Below are positions 25,058 through 37,592 of a stretch of DNA of 64,000 nucleotides, in pieces. Within the stretch, counting starts at the first letter, position 1; each line of letters opens with the position of its first letter. A program made the translations under genes and the position numbers. The stretch is taken from contig NZ_JAKLTQ010000005.1 of NCBI RefSeq assembly GCF_022012395.1, positions 180,700 through 244,699 on the forward strand, given 5' to 3'. The stretch is from Arthrobacter hankyongi. Its GTDB lineage: Bacteria > Actinomycetota > Actinomycetes > Actinomycetales > Micrococcaceae. The notes below the pieces were generated by a model. The model had not been told where the DNA came from, did not search any database, and saw only the letters and a list, made by a program, of their open reading frames with translations.

Positions 25058-26125
25058 TTAGCGGCGGTTCCTGGCCAGGTCCTTGTTGATCCGGGCTGCC
25101 CAGAAGGGACCTTCGTAAAGGAAGGCCGTGTAGCCCTGGACCAGTGTGGCGCCGGCGTCGAGCCGTTCCTGCACGTCCGCTGCCGTCTCCACGCCGCCTA
25201 CCGCGACCAGGACCAGCGAGTCGCCCACGGTGCCGCGCAGCCGGCGGAGCACCTCCAGCGAACGGCGCTTCAGCGGTGCCCCGGAGAGACCGCCGTCGCC
25301 GCAGGCGGCGATCCGGGCCGGATCCGAAACCAGGCCCTCACGACCAATGGTGGTGTTCGTGGCGATGATGCCGTCCAGCTTCAGCTCCAGGGCCAGCCGG
25401 GCGACGTCGTCCACATCCTCGTCGCTGAGGTCCGGAGCGATCTTCACCAGCAGCGGCACGTGCCGTCCCGCCGCCGCGTCGGCCGTCTCCCGCACCGCGG
25501 ACAGCAGCGGCCGCAGGGTCTCGACGTTCTGCAGCAGCCGCAGGCCCGGAGTGTTCGGGGAGCTCACGTTGACCACGAGGTAGTCGGCGTGCGGGGCCAG
25601 CAGCCGGGTGCTCTTGAGATAGTCCTCGGTGGCGTGCTCGAGTTCCACCAGCTTGGTCTTACCGATATTGACGCCAATAACCGGCCGGGGCCGGACACCG
25701 GAGCGCTCCAAGACCCGGCGGGCTGCCGCGATCCGCGGCGCCACGGCCGCCGCGCCGTCGTTGTTGAAGCCCATCCGGTTGACCACGGCCCGGTCCTGGA
25801 CCAGCCGGAACAGCCGAGGCTTCGGGTTGCCCGGCTGGGCCGTGCCGGTGATGGTGCCCACTTCCACCGCGCCGAAGCCGAGGTCTGCCAGGGCCTCGAT
25901 GGCCAGTCCCTCCTTGTCGAAGCCGGCGGCCAGTCCGAACGGCGAGGGGAAGCTGATCCCGAAGGCCTCGGTCCGCAGCACGGGCGCGGGCCGGGTCAGC
26001 GGGCGCAGCAGCCTGCCCGCGCCGACCTGGTGCGAGGACCGGATCAGGCGGTAACCGATCCGGTGGGCGCGTTCGGCGTCCATCCAGGAAAAGGCGGCAC
26101 GAAAGAAGAGAGGGTAGAGACGCAT
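25058..26125 (-). CDS. pyrD: dihydroorotate dehydrogenase (quinone)
   Basis: A 355-residue class 2, membrane-associated enzyme of pyrimidine synthesis. It oxidises dihydroorotate to orotate with FMN and passes electrons to menaquinone. The N-terminal amphipathic helices ('[27 protein letters not shown]') mark class 2; the catalytic Ser lies in '[12 protein letters not shown]', and '[10 protein letters not shown]' is the FMN region. The ATG at 26125 follows an AG-rich stretch; a longer frame lacks family similarity. Confidence 0.97.
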   Translation of the reverse strand: MRLYPLFFRAAFSWMDAERAHRIGYRLIRSSHQVGAGRLLRPLTRPAPVLRTEAFGISFPSPFGLAAGFDKEGLAIEALADLGFGAVEVGTITGTAQPGNPKPRLFRLVQDRAVVNRMGFNNDGAAAVAPRIAAARRVLERSGVRPRPVIGVNIGKTKLVELEHATEDYLKSTRLLAPHADYLVVNVSSPNTPGLRLLQNVETLRPLLSAVRETADAAAGRHVPLLVKIAPDLSDEDVDDVARLALELKLDGIIATNTTIGREGLVSDPARIAACGDGGLSGAPLKRRSLEVLRRLRGTVGDSLVLVAVGGVETAADVQERLDAGATLVQGYTAFLYEGPFWAARINKDLARNRR

Positions 26126-26210
26126 GGTCCTAGTTTTCCGGTAAAAACAGCAGTGGCCAAACCGGCCGGCTCCGGCGCTAGCATGAAGCTGTCGAAGAAA
26201 GGAAGAATCG

Positions 26211-27209
26211 GTGGCGTATGGCTGGCGGCCGGACATTCTCGGTCCCGGATTCGAATCGGCGGCGCTGGACCTGCCCTCCCCCACCGGCGGCCGGGCGACC
26301 CTCGTACGCTACCTTCCCAACGGCGCCGCGGCCCTGTCCGGCAACCACGCGGTGCTGTACCTGCATGGCTGGAGCGACTATTTCTTTAATACCGAACTGG
26401 CCGGCTTCTGGCACAGCCTGGGGGTGGCCTTCTACGCGCTGGACATGCACAACCACGGGCGCAGCCTCCGCGACGGCGACGTGCCCGGTTTCGTGGCGGA
26501 CCTGCGCGACTATGAGGCCGAGATCACCCTGGCGCTGCAGCAGGTGGCCGCCGACGTCGCAGAACGTCCCGATGTGCCGGCAGCACCCCGCGGGGAGCCG
26601 CGCCTGACCTTGATGGGGCATTCAACCGGAGGCCTGGTCGCGGCGCTGTGGGCTGCCGACCACCCCGGCCAGCTGCATTCGCTGGTGCTGAACAGCCCGT
26701 GGCTGGAGATGCACCGCAGCCCGCTGGTGCGCTACGCGGCGGCATCGGTGATCCACCCTCTGTCCCGGCTGCGGCCGGTGGCGCAGATCCGGCTGCCGGT
26801 GCGCGGCTTCTACTGGCGCAGCATCAGCAACCAAGCCGACGGCGAGTGGGAGCTCGACCCGGTGCTGCGCCCGCCGTCGTCCTTCCCGGTGCACGCCGGC
26901 TGGCTCAGCGCGGTCTGGCGAGGCCAGGCCCGGGTGGCCCGGGGCCTGAGGATCCCCGAACCGGTGCTGGTGCTGGCCTCCGGGCGGAGCCTGAACGGGC
27001 CGCGCTGGCGGGAGGACATGAAATACGCCGACGTTGTCCTGGATATCCAGACCATGGCCGCGCGGGTGGTCAAGCTGGGCAGCAGCGTGACCCTGGAGCG
27101 GATCGACGGCGCGCTGCACGATGTCTTCCTCTCCCGGCAGGAGGTGCGCCGGGACGCCTACGAGCGGCTGGAGCGCTGGACCCGGGCCTATATCCTGCAG
27201 CGCAACTGA
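26211..27209 (+). CDS. alpha/beta hydrolase
   Basis: A 332-residue serine hydrolase of the lysophospholipase/monoglyceride lipase type. Seen are the oxyanion region '[11 protein letters not shown]', the nucleophile elbow 'GHSTGG' (Ser near residue 141), and a late 'GALHDVFLS' with the likely catalytic His. There is no signal peptide. It starts with GTG at 26211, divergent from pyrD, and ends 10 bases from the convergent uppS. The substrate is unknown; esterase or lipase activity is an inference. Confidence 0.88.
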   Translation: MAYGWRPDILGPGFESAALDLPSPTGGRATLVRYLPNGAAALSGNHAVLYLHGWSDYFFNTELAGFWHSLGVAFYALDMHNHGRSLRDGDVPGFVADLRDYEAEITLALQQVAADVAERPDVPAAPRGEPRLTLMGHSTGGLVAALWAADHPGQLHSLVLNSPWLEMHRSPLVRYAAASVIHPLSRLRPVAQIRLPVRGFYWRSISNQADGEWELDPVLRPPSSFPVHAGWLSAVWRGQARVARGLRIPEPVLVLASGRSLNGPRWREDMKYADVVLDIQTMAARVVKLGSSVTLERIDGALHDVFLSRQEVRRDAYERLERWTRAYILQRN

Positions 27210-27219
27210 GCCGGCGGGA

Positions 27220-28026
27220 TCAGCGTCCGGCGGCGCGCGTGAGTGCGTTGTCCACCGCTGCGCCGTAGCGCCGGTCACGGCGGGCATAGATTTCCACCGC
27301 GTCCCACAGCGTGCGCCGGTCAACATCGGGCCACAGCACGTCCAGGAAGACCATCTCCGCATAGGCGGACTGCCAGAGCATGAAATTGGAGAAGCGCTGC
27401 TCCCCCGAAGTGCGCAGAAACAGGTCCACGTCCGGCAGCTGCGGTTCGTCCAGGAAGCGCTGGATGGTCTTTTCCGTCACCGCCGAAGGCCTCAGCCGCC
27501 CGGCGGCGACTTCGGCCGCAATGGCCGCGGCGGCGTCGGCAATCTCGGCGCGGCCGCCGTAGTTCACACACATGTTCAGCGTGCAGACCGAGTTCGCCTC
27601 GGTCTGCCGTTCGGCCACCTCGAGCTCGCGGATGACCGACTGCCACAGCCGCGGTCGCCGGCCGGACCAGCGGATCCGCACGCCCCACTGGTCCAGCTGG
27701 TCCCGCTGCCGGCGCAGCACGTCCTTGCTGAAGCCCATCAGGAAGCGGACTTCCTCGGGTGAACGCTTCCAGTTCTCGGTGGAAAAGGCGTAGACGCTCA
27801 CATACTTGATGCCGATTTCGATGGCACCGGCCACCACGTCCAGCAGGGCGGCCTCGCCGGCCCGGTGCCCCTCGGTCCGCGGCAGGCCGCGCTGGTTGGC
27901 CCAGCGGCCGTTGCCGTCCATAACGATGGCGACATGCCCGGGCACCAGTTCCCGGGGCAGCGCCGGCGGTACGGCACCGGAAGGGTGGGGGGCAGGCCAC
28001 ACGGGCCCGGTCTGGCGGGTACTCAT
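27220..28026 (-). CDS. uppS: cis-prenyl transferase (undecaprenyl diphosphate synthase type)
   Basis: A 268-residue Z-prenyl transferase that builds the lipid carrier for cell-wall synthesis. The catalytic Asp is in '[12 protein letters not shown]'; '[12 protein letters not shown]' and the C-terminal '[20 protein letters not shown]' (IPP site) are diagnostic. I chose the ATG at 28026, which leaves an 11-base gap to recO; an ATG at 28053 would overlap recO by 17 bases and is also possible. Actinobacteria often have two such enzymes with different chain lengths; which one this is cannot be decided. Confidence 0.95.
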   Translation of the reverse strand: MSTRQTGPVWPAPHPSGAVPPALPRELVPGHVAIVMDGNGRWANQRGLPRTEGHRAGEAALLDVVAGAIEIGIKYVSVYAFSTENWKRSPEEVRFLMGFSKDVLRRQRDQLDQWGVRIRWSGRRPRLWQSVIRELEVAERQTEANSVCTLNMCVNYGGRAEIADAAAAIAAEVAAGRLRPSAVTEKTIQRFLDEPQLPDVDLFLRTSGEQRFSNFMLWQSAYAEMVFLDVLWPDVDRRTLWDAVEIYARRDRRYGAAVDNALTRAAGR

Positions 28027-28036
28027 CTGCTCGTGC

Positions 28037-28789
28037 TCACACTCGCTCAACATGTCGAAGGGATTTCAGGGACCGTTCCAGGTGCCACTGCAGGTAGCTG
28101 GCCACCAGCCCGGCGGACTCGCGCCGCGCCGGCGCGGCCGAGGCGTCCGCCCGCGGCCAGTCCGCGCTGAGCAGGGCCGCGAGCAGCTGCATGGTCTCGG
28201 GGGCCGGCGAGGCGCTGCCCGGGGGCCGGCACTCGTGGCAGACCGCCCCGCCGAGGGCAGGCGAGAAGGCTGCGTGCGGACCGGGCGCGGCGCAGCGGGC
28301 GCAGTCAGTGAAGCTTGGTGCCCAGCCGGCCGTGGCCAGGGCCCGCAGCAGGTAGGAGTCCAGGACCAGTTCCGGGTCGTGCACGCTCCGGCTCAGCGCG
28401 GACAACGCCCCGATGACCAGCGCGTACTGCGTGGCGCCGGAGTCGCTGTCGACATCGGTCAGCTTCTCCGCGGTCTCGCAGATGGCGGCGGCCGCGGTGT
28501 ACTTGCGGTAGTCCGCCGCGATGTCCCGGCCGTAGGGGCCCAGGGTCTGGGCCTGCGCCACGATGTCCAGGTTGCGGCCGGACACCAACTGCAGGTCGGC
28601 CACCATGAACGGCTCGAGCATGGCCCCGAACTTGCTGCTGGTGCGGCGCACGCCGCGGGCCACGGCCCGGACCTGGCCGTGCCGCTTGGTCAGCAGCGTG
28701 ATGATCCGGTCCGCCTCGCCAAGCTTGTGGGTGCGCAGGACGACCCCCTCGTCCCGGTAGGTGCGCGAGGCAAAGGATCGGCTGGTCAC
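28037..28789 (-). CDS. recO: DNA repair protein RecO
   Basis: A 250-residue recombination mediator (RecFOR pathway). The N-terminal OB fold begins '[24 protein letters not shown]', and the zinc site is C-x2-C ('CARC') plus C-x2-C ('CHEC') in the C-terminal half. It is followed closely by uppS, the usual actinobacterial arrangement, and separated from leuA by a terminator. Confidence 0.96.
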   Translation of the reverse strand: MTSRSFASRTYRDEGVVLRTHKLGEADRIITLLTKRHGQVRAVARGVRRTSSKFGAMLEPFMVADLQLVSGRNLDIVAQAQTLGPYGRDIAADYRKYTAAAAICETAEKLTDVDSDSGATQYALVIGALSALSRSVHDPELVLDSYLLRALATAGWAPSFTDCARCAAPGPHAAFSPALGGAVCHECRPPGSASPAPETMQLLAALLSADWPRADASAAPARRESAGLVASYLQWHLERSLKSLRHVERV

Positions 28790-28808
28790 TCCCCTATTCT
28801 CTCACCCG

Positions 28809-28847
28809 CAGGGCCCGCCCCGCCGACAATCGGCGGAACGGGCCCTG
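28809..28847 (-). terminator. terminator of leuA
   Basis: Outer stem 28809-28817 with 28839-28847, inner stem 28820-28826 with 28830-28836, and a two-base internal mismatch. It lies 28 bases after the leuA stop. Confidence 0.75.
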
Positions 28848-28874
28848 CCAGGGTTGCCCGGTGCTCTGTGGCCG

Positions 28875-30741
<1,867 letters not shown>

Positions 30742-30776
30742 CAGCTAAGAAGGAGAGTTCCTGCGCGCACCTTTTC

Positions 30777-30785
30777 ACAGTAGCA
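30777..30785 (-). promoter_or_regulatory. leuA promoter (extended -10)
   Basis: In the minus sense this reads TGC-TACTGT, an extended -10 element, 6 bases before the leader-peptide GTG. A weak TTCACA-like -35 lies about 19 bases further upstream. Confidence 0.6.
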
Positions 30786-30901
30786 CGGCCATCAGGCTGG
30801 CTGTGAACTGTGCCGCAGCCGCCCGAAACTGCCTAAAGTGGACACGAAGCACCACAACTTTCCGCACTGTCCCCAGTGAATCCTCCAGCGAAAGGCACCC
30901 C

Positions 30902-32842
30902 GTGGCCCGTTCCGGCATTGTCCTCACCAACATCGATCCGGCCGTCCGGCCGCAGGACGACCTCTTCCGGCATGTCAATGGCAAATGGCTGTCCGAGACC
31001 GTCATTCCCGAGGACCGGCCGCTGGAAGGCTCCTTCACCGCGCTGCGGGACGCGTCCGAGGAAGCAGTGCGGGCGATCATCGAAGACGCCGCGGCCGAAC
31101 CCGGCGCCTCCCCGTCCGCGGGCAAGATGGGCCGGCTGTACGCGGGGTTCATGGACACCGCCGGCGTCGAAGCCAAGGGCTTCACGCCGCTGGCTGCGCA
31201 GCTGGCGGCCATTGACGCCGTCGTCGACGCCGAATCCCTGATTGCGCTGCTGCCGGGCTTCGCCCGCAGCGGCGCCGCCTTCCCGCTGGCCTTCTATGTC
31301 AACAACGACGCCGGCGATCCCACCCGCTATCTCCTGCACCTGTACCAGGCCGGCCTCGGCCTGCCGGACGAGGCGTACTACCGCGAGGAAACCTTCGCCG
31401 AGATCCGCACCGCCTATCTGGACTATGCACGGCGGATGCTCACGCTCGCGGGCCTGGATCCGGCCGACGCCGACCGGGCCTTCGAGCTGGAACACAAGCT
31501 CGCCGCCGGCCATCTGGACAAGGTTTCCTGCCGGGACCCGCAGCAGACCTACAACCTGCGCACGGTGGACCAGCTTGCCGGCACCGTGCCGTGGATCCGC
31601 AGCTGGCTGGACGGGCTTGGGGACGCCGGCGCCGCCGTCGAGGAACTCGTGGTCAGCCAGCCGGACTTCGTCACCGCGCTGGCCGGACTCGTCCAGAGCG
31701 AACCGGCGGCCAGCTGGCGGGCCTGGCTGCGCCTGCACCTGCTGACCAACGCGGCCCCCTACCTGCATGACGAGGCGGTCAAGACGCAGTTCAGCTTCTA
31801 CGGCCAGGCGCTCAGCGGCATTCCGGAGCTGAAGGAGCGCTGGAAGCGCGGCGTCGCGCTGGTGGAGGGGGCGCTTGGTGAAGCGGTGGGCCAGGAGTAC
31901 GTGGCCCGGCATTTCCCGCCGACGCACAAGCAGCACATGGAAGGGCTCGTGCAGAACCTGCTGCAGGCCTACGAACGCAGTATCTCCTCCCGGCCGTGGC
32001 TCAGCCAGGAGACGATCGGGCGGGCCCTGGAGAAGCTGGCCGGCTTCCGGACCAAGATCGGCTACCCGGCCAAGTGGATCGACTACGCCAGCCTGCAGAT
32101 CGGCGACGACGTGTGGTCCAACGTGCAGGCGGCCAACGACTTCGAGACCCAGCGCAACCTGGCCAAGCTCGGCGGGCCGATCGACATCGAGGAATGGCAC
32201 ATGACCCCGCAGACGGTCAATGCCTACTACATGCCGACCATGAACGAGATTGTCTTCCCGGCAGCCATCCTGCAGCCGCCGTTCTTCGACGCCGACGCTG
32301 ACGATGCGGCCAACTACGGGGCCATCGGGGCGGTGATCGGCCATGAGATCGGCCACGGCTTCGATGACAAGGGCTCGCAGTTCGACGGCACCGGAGCGCT
32401 GCGCAACTGGTGGACGGAGGAGGACCTGGCCGCCTTCCGGGCCTTGACCTCCAAACTGGTCCAGCAGTATGCGCAGCTGAACCCCGAGGAGGCCCCGGGC
32501 CATACGGTGAACGGGGAGCTGACCCTCGGCGAGAATATCGGTGACCTGGGCGGGCTGGCCATCGCCTACCGGGCCTACCAGCTCAGCTTGGGCGGCCAGG
32601 AGGCGCCGGTGATCGACGGCCTGACCGGCGCCCAGCGGTTCTTCTACTCCTGGGCCGAATGCTGGCGGCAGAAGATCCGGCCCGAGGAGTCCGTGCGGCG
32701 CCTGACCGTGGACCCGCATTCGCCCAACGAATTCCGCTGCAACCAGGTGGTGCGGAACCTGGACGAGTTCCATGAAGCGTTCGACGTCGCGGCGGCGGAC
32801 CGGCTCTGGTTGGATCCGGCCGAACGCGTGCGGATCTGGTAG
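30902..32842 (+). CDS. M13 family metallopeptidase (neprilysin/PepO-like)
   Basis: A 646-residue zinc endopeptidase. The zinc site is H-E-I-G-H ('VIGHEIGHGFDDKG', near residue 483) with the third ligand in 'ENIGDLGG', and 'NAYYMPTMNEIVFPAAILQPPFF' is the substrate-binding 'NAYY' segment. There is no signal peptide or transmembrane anchor, so it is a cytoplasmic oligopeptidase of the PepO type. It starts with GTG at 30902 after AAAGG. It is divergent from leuA. Confidence 0.95.
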   Translation: MARSGIVLTNIDPAVRPQDDLFRHVNGKWLSETVIPEDRPLEGSFTALRDASEEAVRAIIEDAAAEPGASPSAGKMGRLYAGFMDTAGVEAKGFTPLAAQLAAIDAVVDAESLIALLPGFARSGAAFPLAFYVNNDAGDPTRYLLHLYQAGLGLPDEAYYREETFAEIRTAYLDYARRMLTLAGLDPADADRAFELEHKLAAGHLDKVSCRDPQQTYNLRTVDQLAGTVPWIRSWLDGLGDAGAAVEELVVSQPDFVTALAGLVQSEPAASWRAWLRLHLLTNAAPYLHDEAVKTQFSFYGQALSGIPELKERWKRGVALVEGALGEAVGQEYVARHFPPTHKQHMEGLVQNLLQAYERSISSRPWLSQETIGRALEKLAGFRTKIGYPAKWIDYASLQIGDDVWSNVQAANDFETQRNLAKLGGPIDIEEWHMTPQTVNAYYMPTMNEIVFPAAILQPPFFDADADDAANYGAIGAVIGHEIGHGFDDKGSQFDGTGALRNWWTEEDLAAFRALTSKLVQQYAQLNPEEAPGHTVNGELTLGENIGDLGGLAIAYRAYQLSLGGQEAPVIDGLTGAQRFFYSWAECWRQKIRPEESVRRLTVDPHSPNEFRCNQVVRNLDEFHEAFDVAAADRLWLDPAERVRIW

Positions 32843-32854
32843 CCCCGGCATCTC

Positions 32855-32899
32855 CCCGCGGCCTTGGCCGACCGCACAGCGGTCGGCCAAGGCCGCGGG
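32855..32899. terminator. bidirectional terminator
   Basis: A perfect 21-bp stem (32855-32875 with 32879-32899), ACA loop, between the convergent M13 peptidase and LCP genes. No long T-tract on either side. Confidence 0.75.
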
Positions 32900-32942
32900 T
32901 CTGGCTGCCGGAATCCCGGGGCCGGACCCGCGCCGGAACGAC

Positions 32943-34577
32943 CTAGAATCCTCCGGACTGCTGGCAGGTCACCTGGTCCGCGGTCTGGCCGGACAGGTTG
33001 CCGCCGAGTTTCCCGGTGGCGGCGAGCTTGTTCCCGCTGGTGAAGTCCTTGCCCACCACGACCGACACCCCATAGGCCGAGCCGCCGGCGAGCACGCTTG
33101 CCTTGGGCACCCCGAGTTGGTTGGCCAGTTCGTGGGCCACATCCTCGAAGCCGTCCGAGTACAGGATCTGGGTGGCCGGACTGGTGCCGTCCTCCGCTGC
33201 CGCCGCCGTCGCCTGCGCATAACCCAGGCCTTGGAGGTGCTTGGCCACGGCCTCGGCGCGTTGTCCGGCACCCGATTCGTTGCGGACCTGGATCGGCTGG
33301 GTGGCCGGGTCGAAGGACAAGGCGGTTTCGGTCGCTGCCGGCTCGGGACTGCCGGATCCCGCCGTGCCGTCGGTCTGGCTGACGACCTCGCCGGTGGTGG
33401 TTTCGGTGGCGTCCGCGGAAGGCGTCTCGGTGGCCTTCGCGCTGACCTGCTTGTCGATGGCGGTCACGTCCCCGTCTTCGCGCAGGATCCGGAACAGCTC
33501 CTGCCCTTCGGCCTCCTTCATCACCAGACGGTTGGGATCCGGCTCATAGAGCTCGGTGGGCAGGGATACGAAGGCGACCTTGCTCAGGTTCACGTTCTTG
33601 ACCCGGTCTGCCAGCGCGAGCAGCGACGGGATCTGGGCCAGGCCGTCGTCGACCGTCAGGTTCCGGGCCACCGCTTCGGCGATGGAGTACAGCCTCGGGA
33701 CGTCGGTGAGCGTACCCTCGCTGGTCAGCTTGCGCACCATGGAGGCCAGGAAGCTCTGCTGGGCGCGCACGCGGCCGCGGTCGCCGCCGTCGCCGAAGGA
33801 GTGGCGGGTGCGCAGGAACGCCAGCGCCTGCTCGCCCTGGACGCTACTCACACCGGCGGGCAGGACCAGCTTTGAGTAGGTGTCGTGGATCGGCTCGTTG
33901 ACGCAGACGTCCACACCGCCGATCACGGTGGTCAGTTCCTTGACGGCGTTGAAGTCAGCCATCATGAAGTGGTCGATCTGCAGACCGGTGAGCTCATTGA
34001 CCGCGGCCACCGTGCAGCCCGGACCGCCGTACCCCAGGGCCATGTTCAACTGCGCGAACTGCTGTTCCGGGTAGGTCTGCCCGGTCTGTGGATCCGTGCA
34101 GGCAGGGATCGTGGTCAGCAGGTCGCGGGGCAGGCTGACCACGGTGACCCGCTGCCGGTCCGCCGACAGCTGCATCAGCATCATCACGTCGGAGTTGCCC
34201 GAGCCGTTGGACGAGGGGTCCCCGCCGTATTTGCCCCCGGTGTTCTTGCGCGAGTCCGTGCCGAGCAGCAGGATCTGCATCGGATCCTTGCTTTGGTCCA
34301 CCGGCAGGGCGTTGTGGTCCGTGCCCAGGTTCAGCGGCGCGCTGGTAATGCTTGAGCGCAGGGCCACGAGCTTGACGGCCACGAAACCGACGCCGGCTAC
34401 CAGCCCCAGGGCCAGCATGGCGGTTGTCAGCTTCAGCCACAGCGGGATACGGACCGCGCGCATATGCCTGGCGTTCCCCGGTCCGCCGGCCAGGACGGCG
34501 GCCGCCGGAACACGCCTGATCCGCGTGCCGCTTGAAGGATTCACCGGGTCAGCGCCGGAACTGCCGCGACGACCCAC
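32943..34577 (-). CDS. LytR-CpsA-Psr (LCP) family protein with LytR_C domain
   Basis: A protein of about 544 residues that attaches anionic polymers or arabinogalactan-like glycans to peptidoglycan. A cytoplasmic basic N terminus is followed by one helix (about 46-67) and the LCP domain, with 'LLGTDSR', 'DVMMLMQLSADRQRVTVVSLPRDL' and the Arg/Asp-rich 'RTRHSFGDGGDRGRVRAQQ' that binds the pyrophosphate lipid. After an acidic, Thr/Ala-rich linker comes a LytR_C domain (about 420-525). The GTG at 34577 was chosen because the long frame upstream runs into the promoter. Confidence 0.92.
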   Translation of the reverse strand: MGRRGSSGADPVNPSSGTRIRRVPAAAVLAGGPGNARHMRAVRIPLWLKLTTAMLALGLVAGVGFVAVKLVALRSSITSAPLNLGTDHNALPVDQSKDPMQILLLGTDSRKNTGGKYGGDPSSNGSGNSDVMMLMQLSADRQRVTVVSLPRDLLTTIPACTDPQTGQTYPEQQFAQLNMALGYGGPGCTVAAVNELTGLQIDHFMMADFNAVKELTTVIGGVDVCVNEPIHDTYSKLVLPAGVSSVQGEQALAFLRTRHSFGDGGDRGRVRAQQSFLASMVRKLTSEGTLTDVPRLYSIAEAVARNLTVDDGLAQIPSLLALADRVKNVNLSKVAFVSLPTELYEPDPNRLVMKEAEGQELFRILREDGDVTAIDKQVSAKATETPSADATETTTGEVVSQTDGTAGSGSPEPAATETALSFDPATQPIQVRNESGAGQRAEAVAKHLQGLGYAQATAAAAEDGTSPATQILYSDGFEDVAHELANQLGVPKASVLAGGSAYGVSVVVGKDFTSGNKLAATGKLGGNLSGQTADQVTCQQSGGF

Positions 34578-34616
34578 GCCTGCCCCACTTTCTCTGTACT
34601 GGAAAATTACCTGTGC

Positions 34617-34649
34617 AAAGTATCTTATGCGGGCAACCTGCCAAGATAC
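34617..34649 (-). promoter_or_regulatory. LCP gene promoter with inverted repeat
   Basis: Minus-sense TTGGCA (34639-34644) and TACTTT (34617-34622) are 16 bases apart. GTATCTT (34620-34626) and AAGATAC (34643-34649) form a perfect 7-bp inverted repeat that spans the promoter from -35 to -10, so a repressor site is plausible. Confidence 0.5.
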
Positions 34650-34741
34650 GCCCAAACATGGCGCAACGGGCTGAAGATTGACTGTGAATTAGCTTGAAAC
34701 CGGATAGGACCCCGGTACGAGCCGACACCGGGCGACGGGGG

Positions 34742-35725
34742 TCAGAAGCCCAGCCGCACCAGTTGCTTGGGATCGCGCTGCCAGTCCTTGGCAATCTTCA
34801 CATGCAGGTCGAGATAGATCCGCGTGCCGAGCAGGGCCTCGATGCCATGCCGGGCCCGGGTACCCACCTCCCGCAGCCGCGCACCGCCCTTGCCGATAAT
34901 GATGGCCTTCTGGGAGGAGCGTTCGACGAACAGGTTCACCCGTACATCCAGCAGCGGATTCTCCGGACTGCGCCCCTCGCGGGGGACGATCTCCTCCACC
35001 ACCACAGCCAGCGAATGCGGCAGCTCGTCGCGGACGCCTTCCAGCGCCGCCTCGCGGACCAGTTCGGCGACCATCACCGCCTCCGGCTCGTCCGTCAGCT
35101 CCCCGTCCGGGTACAGCGGCGGCGAAACCGGCATGTGCGTGATCAGCACGTCCGTCACGGTGTCCACCTGGAAACCGTCGGCCGCCGAGACCGGGACGAT
35201 GTCGCGGAAACCCTCGGCACCGAAGATTTCGGTGCCCAGCCGGGTAACCGCCAGCAGCTGCTCTGCCAGCGCGGCACGGTCCACCAGGTCCGTCTTGGTG
35301 ACCAGCGCGACGACGGGCTTACGGTTCAGGGCCGCCAGCTGCTTGGCGATGAACTTGTCCCCCGGACCGATTTTTTCGTTGGCCGGCAGGCAGAAGCCGA
35401 TGGCGTCCACCTCGGCAAGCGTGTCTGCCACGAGGTCGTTGAGCCGCTGGCCCAGCAGGGTCCGGGGCCGGTGCAGCCCGGGGGTATCGACCAGCACGAG
35501 TTGGGCATCGGAGCGGTGTACGATTCCGCGGATGGTATGCCGGGTGGTCTGGGGCTTGGCCGAGGTGATCGCCACCTTCTGCCCCACCAGCGCATTGGTC
35601 AGGGTGGACTTGCCGGCGTTTGGCCGGCCAACCAGGGAAACAAAGCCTGCGCGGTAGCCCTCAGGCCAGCCGCTGGTGGGCATGGCCACTGTCTTCGCCG
35701 GGTGCTTGTCGTGATGGCTGTTCAC
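34742..35725 (-). CDS. era: GTPase Era
   Basis: A 327-residue GTPase that binds 16S rRNA and assists 30S assembly. G motifs are 'GRPNAGKST' (G1), 'DTPGLH' (G3) and 'TKTD' (G4); a C-terminal KH domain includes '[25 protein letters not shown]'. It starts with GTG at 35725 with GGAG 8 bases upstream. Last gene of the phoH-ybeY-hemolysin-era unit, the conserved order in actinobacteria. Confidence 0.97.
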   Translation of the reverse strand: MNSHHDKHPAKTVAMPTSGWPEGYRAGFVSLVGRPNAGKSTLTNALVGQKVAITSAKPQTTRHTIRGIVHRSDAQLVLVDTPGLHRPRTLLGQRLNDLVADTLAEVDAIGFCLPANEKIGPGDKFIAKQLAALNRKPVVALVTKTDLVDRAALAEQLLAVTRLGTEIFGAEGFRDIVPVSAADGFQVDTVTDVLITHMPVSPPLYPDGELTDEPEAVMVAELVREAALEGVRDELPHSLAVVVEEIVPREGRSPENPLLDVRVNLFVERSSQKAIIIGKGGARLREVGTRARHGIEALLGTRIYLDLHVKIAKDWQRDPKQLVRLGF

Positions 35726-35729
35726 GGTT

Positions 35730-35785
35730 CTATCTCCGATGTTCCGTCTCCGATGATCTATCTGCGATGTTCCGTCTCGGAATCT
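35730..35785. repeat. diverged 28-bp tandem duplication
   Basis: 35730-35757 and 35758-35785 match at 23 of 28 bases (CTATCTSCGATGTTCCGTCTC core). It covers the 3' end of the hemolysin-family gene and its spacer to era. It probably arose by slippage and then drifted. Confidence 0.7.
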
Positions 35786-37122
35786 TCGCGCAGGGCCGCG
35801 CGGGCCGTTTCCGTCCGGCCCGCCCCGCCTTGGTTCGTGCCGTTGCCGGAATGGGTGCCTTCATCTTGGGCCGCCGGCTCCAGCCAGGCAAGCACATGGC
35901 TGATCCGGTTCCGGCGCCCCTCCATCCGTTCGGCGCGCAGGTGCAGGCCGTCCAGATCCACTTCGCTGCCGACAATGGGCACCCGGCCCAGGTTCTTGGC
36001 GAGCAGGCCGCCGACGGTGTCCACTTCCTCGTCGTCAAGGTCCAGATCAAACAGTTCGCCGACATCGGCGATGCTGGTACGGGCGCTCACGCGATACTGT
36101 CCGCCGTCGAGCTTTTCGATTTCGGGCCGCTCCGAGTCGTACTCGTCCACGATCTCGCCGACAATCTCCTCGATCAGGTCCTCGAGGGTGACCAGTCCGG
36201 CGGTGCCTCCGTATTCGTCGATGACGATGGCCACGTGGGTGGATTCGCGCTGCAGTTCCTTGAGCAGGTCCGCGACCGGTTTCGACTCAGGCACATAGCG
36301 GACGTCGCGGCAGACCTCGTCCACCAGCACCGTGCGCTCGGCCCCGCCGCTGTAGAGCCGCGCGGTGACATCCTTCAGGTACAGGATGCCCCGGACCTGG
36401 TCCGCGCTGTCCACGATCACCGGAATCCGCGAATATCCCGACCGCAGGAACAGGGACATGGCCTGGGCCAGCGTGGAGCCGGACTGGATGCTCACCATGT
36501 CGGTGCGCGGCACCATCACGGCCCGGACCAGCGTGTCCCCGAGGTCGAACACGGACTGGATCAGTTCCGCTTCCGCGTCCTCGATCATGTCCGATTCGGT
36601 GGCCCGCTCGACCAGTTCGCGGAATTCCTCCTCGGAGAAGAACGCCGCGTCGGCGCGCGGCGCATTGGGGGCCACGAGGCTGCCAAGCCGGATCAGCCAG
36701 CCCGGGATCGGCCCCAGCACGGCACACAGGATGCGCACCGCGGGCGCGGTGAACAGCACGACGCCGCTGCCGTGCATACGGCCGAACTGCCGCGGCGAGA
36801 CACTCACGAGTACGAACCCGATGGCCGCCATCACGGCCGTGGCCACCAGCCCGGCGATCCAGATGTTGTCCAGGAGGTAGTAGAAGAGCAGGGCGATGGC
36901 CACCGCCCCGGCCATTTCGAACCAGACCCGCCACAGGCGCAGGGCGTGCATATGGGCGGCCGGCGCCTTCAGGACGGCTGCCAGGGCGCCGCTGCGGCCG
37001 TCCTTGAGCAGCTGCTCGGCCTCTTGGCGGGGCAGATAGGCGAAGGCGGACTCGGCGGCGGTGAACAGTGCGGCGACCGCGATGCACGCCAGCGCCAGGC
37101 CGGCAAGCAGGGCAACACTCAA
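35758..37122 (-). CDS. hemolysin C/CorC-type CNNM-CBS membrane protein
   Basis: A 454-residue protein: a DUF21/CNNM membrane domain (1-150, three to four helices, '[11 protein letters not shown]'), two CBS domains (about 180-310, with '[10 protein letters not shown]' and '[21 protein letters not shown]'), and a CorC_HlyC transporter-associated domain (to about 410). CNNM proteins are linked to Mg2+/Co2+ export. The start is TTG at 37122, overlapping the ybeY stop as TTGA, so it is translationally coupled. Its 3' end is within a diverged 28-bp tandem duplication. Confidence 0.94.
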   Translation of the reverse strand: MSVALLAGLALACIAVAALFTAAESAFAYLPRQEAEQLLKDGRSGALAAVLKAPAAHMHALRLWRVWFEMAGAVAIALLFYYLLDNIWIAGLVATAVMAAIGFVLVSVSPRQFGRMHGSGVVLFTAPAVRILCAVLGPIPGWLIRLGSLVAPNAPRADAAFFSEEEFRELVERATESDMIEDAEAELIQSVFDLGDTLVRAVMVPRTDMVSIQSGSTLAQAMSLFLRSGYSRIPVIVDSADQVRGILYLKDVTARLYSGGAERTVLVDEVCRDVRYVPESKPVADLLKELQRESTHVAIVIDEYGGTAGLVTLEDLIEEIVGEIVDEYDSERPEIEKLDGGQYRVSARTSIADVGELFDLDLDDEEVDTVGGLLAKNLGRVPIVGSEVDLDGLHLRAERMEGRRNRISHVLAWLEPAAQDEGTHSGNGTNQGGAGRTETARAALREDSETEHRR

Positions 37123-37592
37123 AGCATGGTCTCCGTGGGGGCATCCTTGCCGAGGAAGCTGGCCAGCAGCTGTCGCTGCAGGGAGAACATCTCTTCCTTT
37201 TCCTCCGGCTCGGCGTGGTCATAGCCGAGCAGGTGCAGGATGCCGTGGGTGGCCAGCAGCAGCATTTCCTCCGCCGCCGGGTGCCCGGCCTTTTTGGCCT
37301 GCTCCTGCGCGACCTGGGGGCAGATCACGATATCGCCCAGTACGCCGGCGGGCGAGGGCTTGGCGGCGGTACCCGGGCGCAGCTCGTCCATCGGGAAGGA
37401 GAGCACGTCCGTGGGACCTGGCTCGTCCATCCACTCGATGTGCAGCCGTTCCATCGCGTCGGTATCGACCAGGATGATCGACAGCTCGGCCTCCGGGTGG
37501 ACATACAGGCTGTCCAGCACAAACCGGCCCAGCCGGCTAAGTTCTTCCTCGTCTGCCGGCAGGGCCGATTCGTTGTTGACTTCGATGCTCAT
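37119..37592 (-). CDS. ybeY: endoribonuclease YbeY
   Basis: A 157-residue zinc-dependent endoribonuclease that acts in 16S rRNA maturation. The zinc motif H-x3-H-x5-H is seen as 'HGILHLLGYDH', and 'DVLSFPMDE' is the upstream signature. The ATG at 37592 (MSIEVNNES) overlaps the phoH stop by 4 bases; a longer frame has no family similarity. Confidence 0.97.
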   Translation of the reverse strand: MSIEVNNESALPADEEELSRLGRFVLDSLYVHPEAELSIILVDTDAMERLHIEWMDEPGPTDVLSFPMDELRPGTAAKPSPAGVLGDIVICPQVAQEQAKKAGHPAAEEMLLLATHGILHLLGYDHAEPEEKEEMFSLQRQLLASFLGKDAPTETML

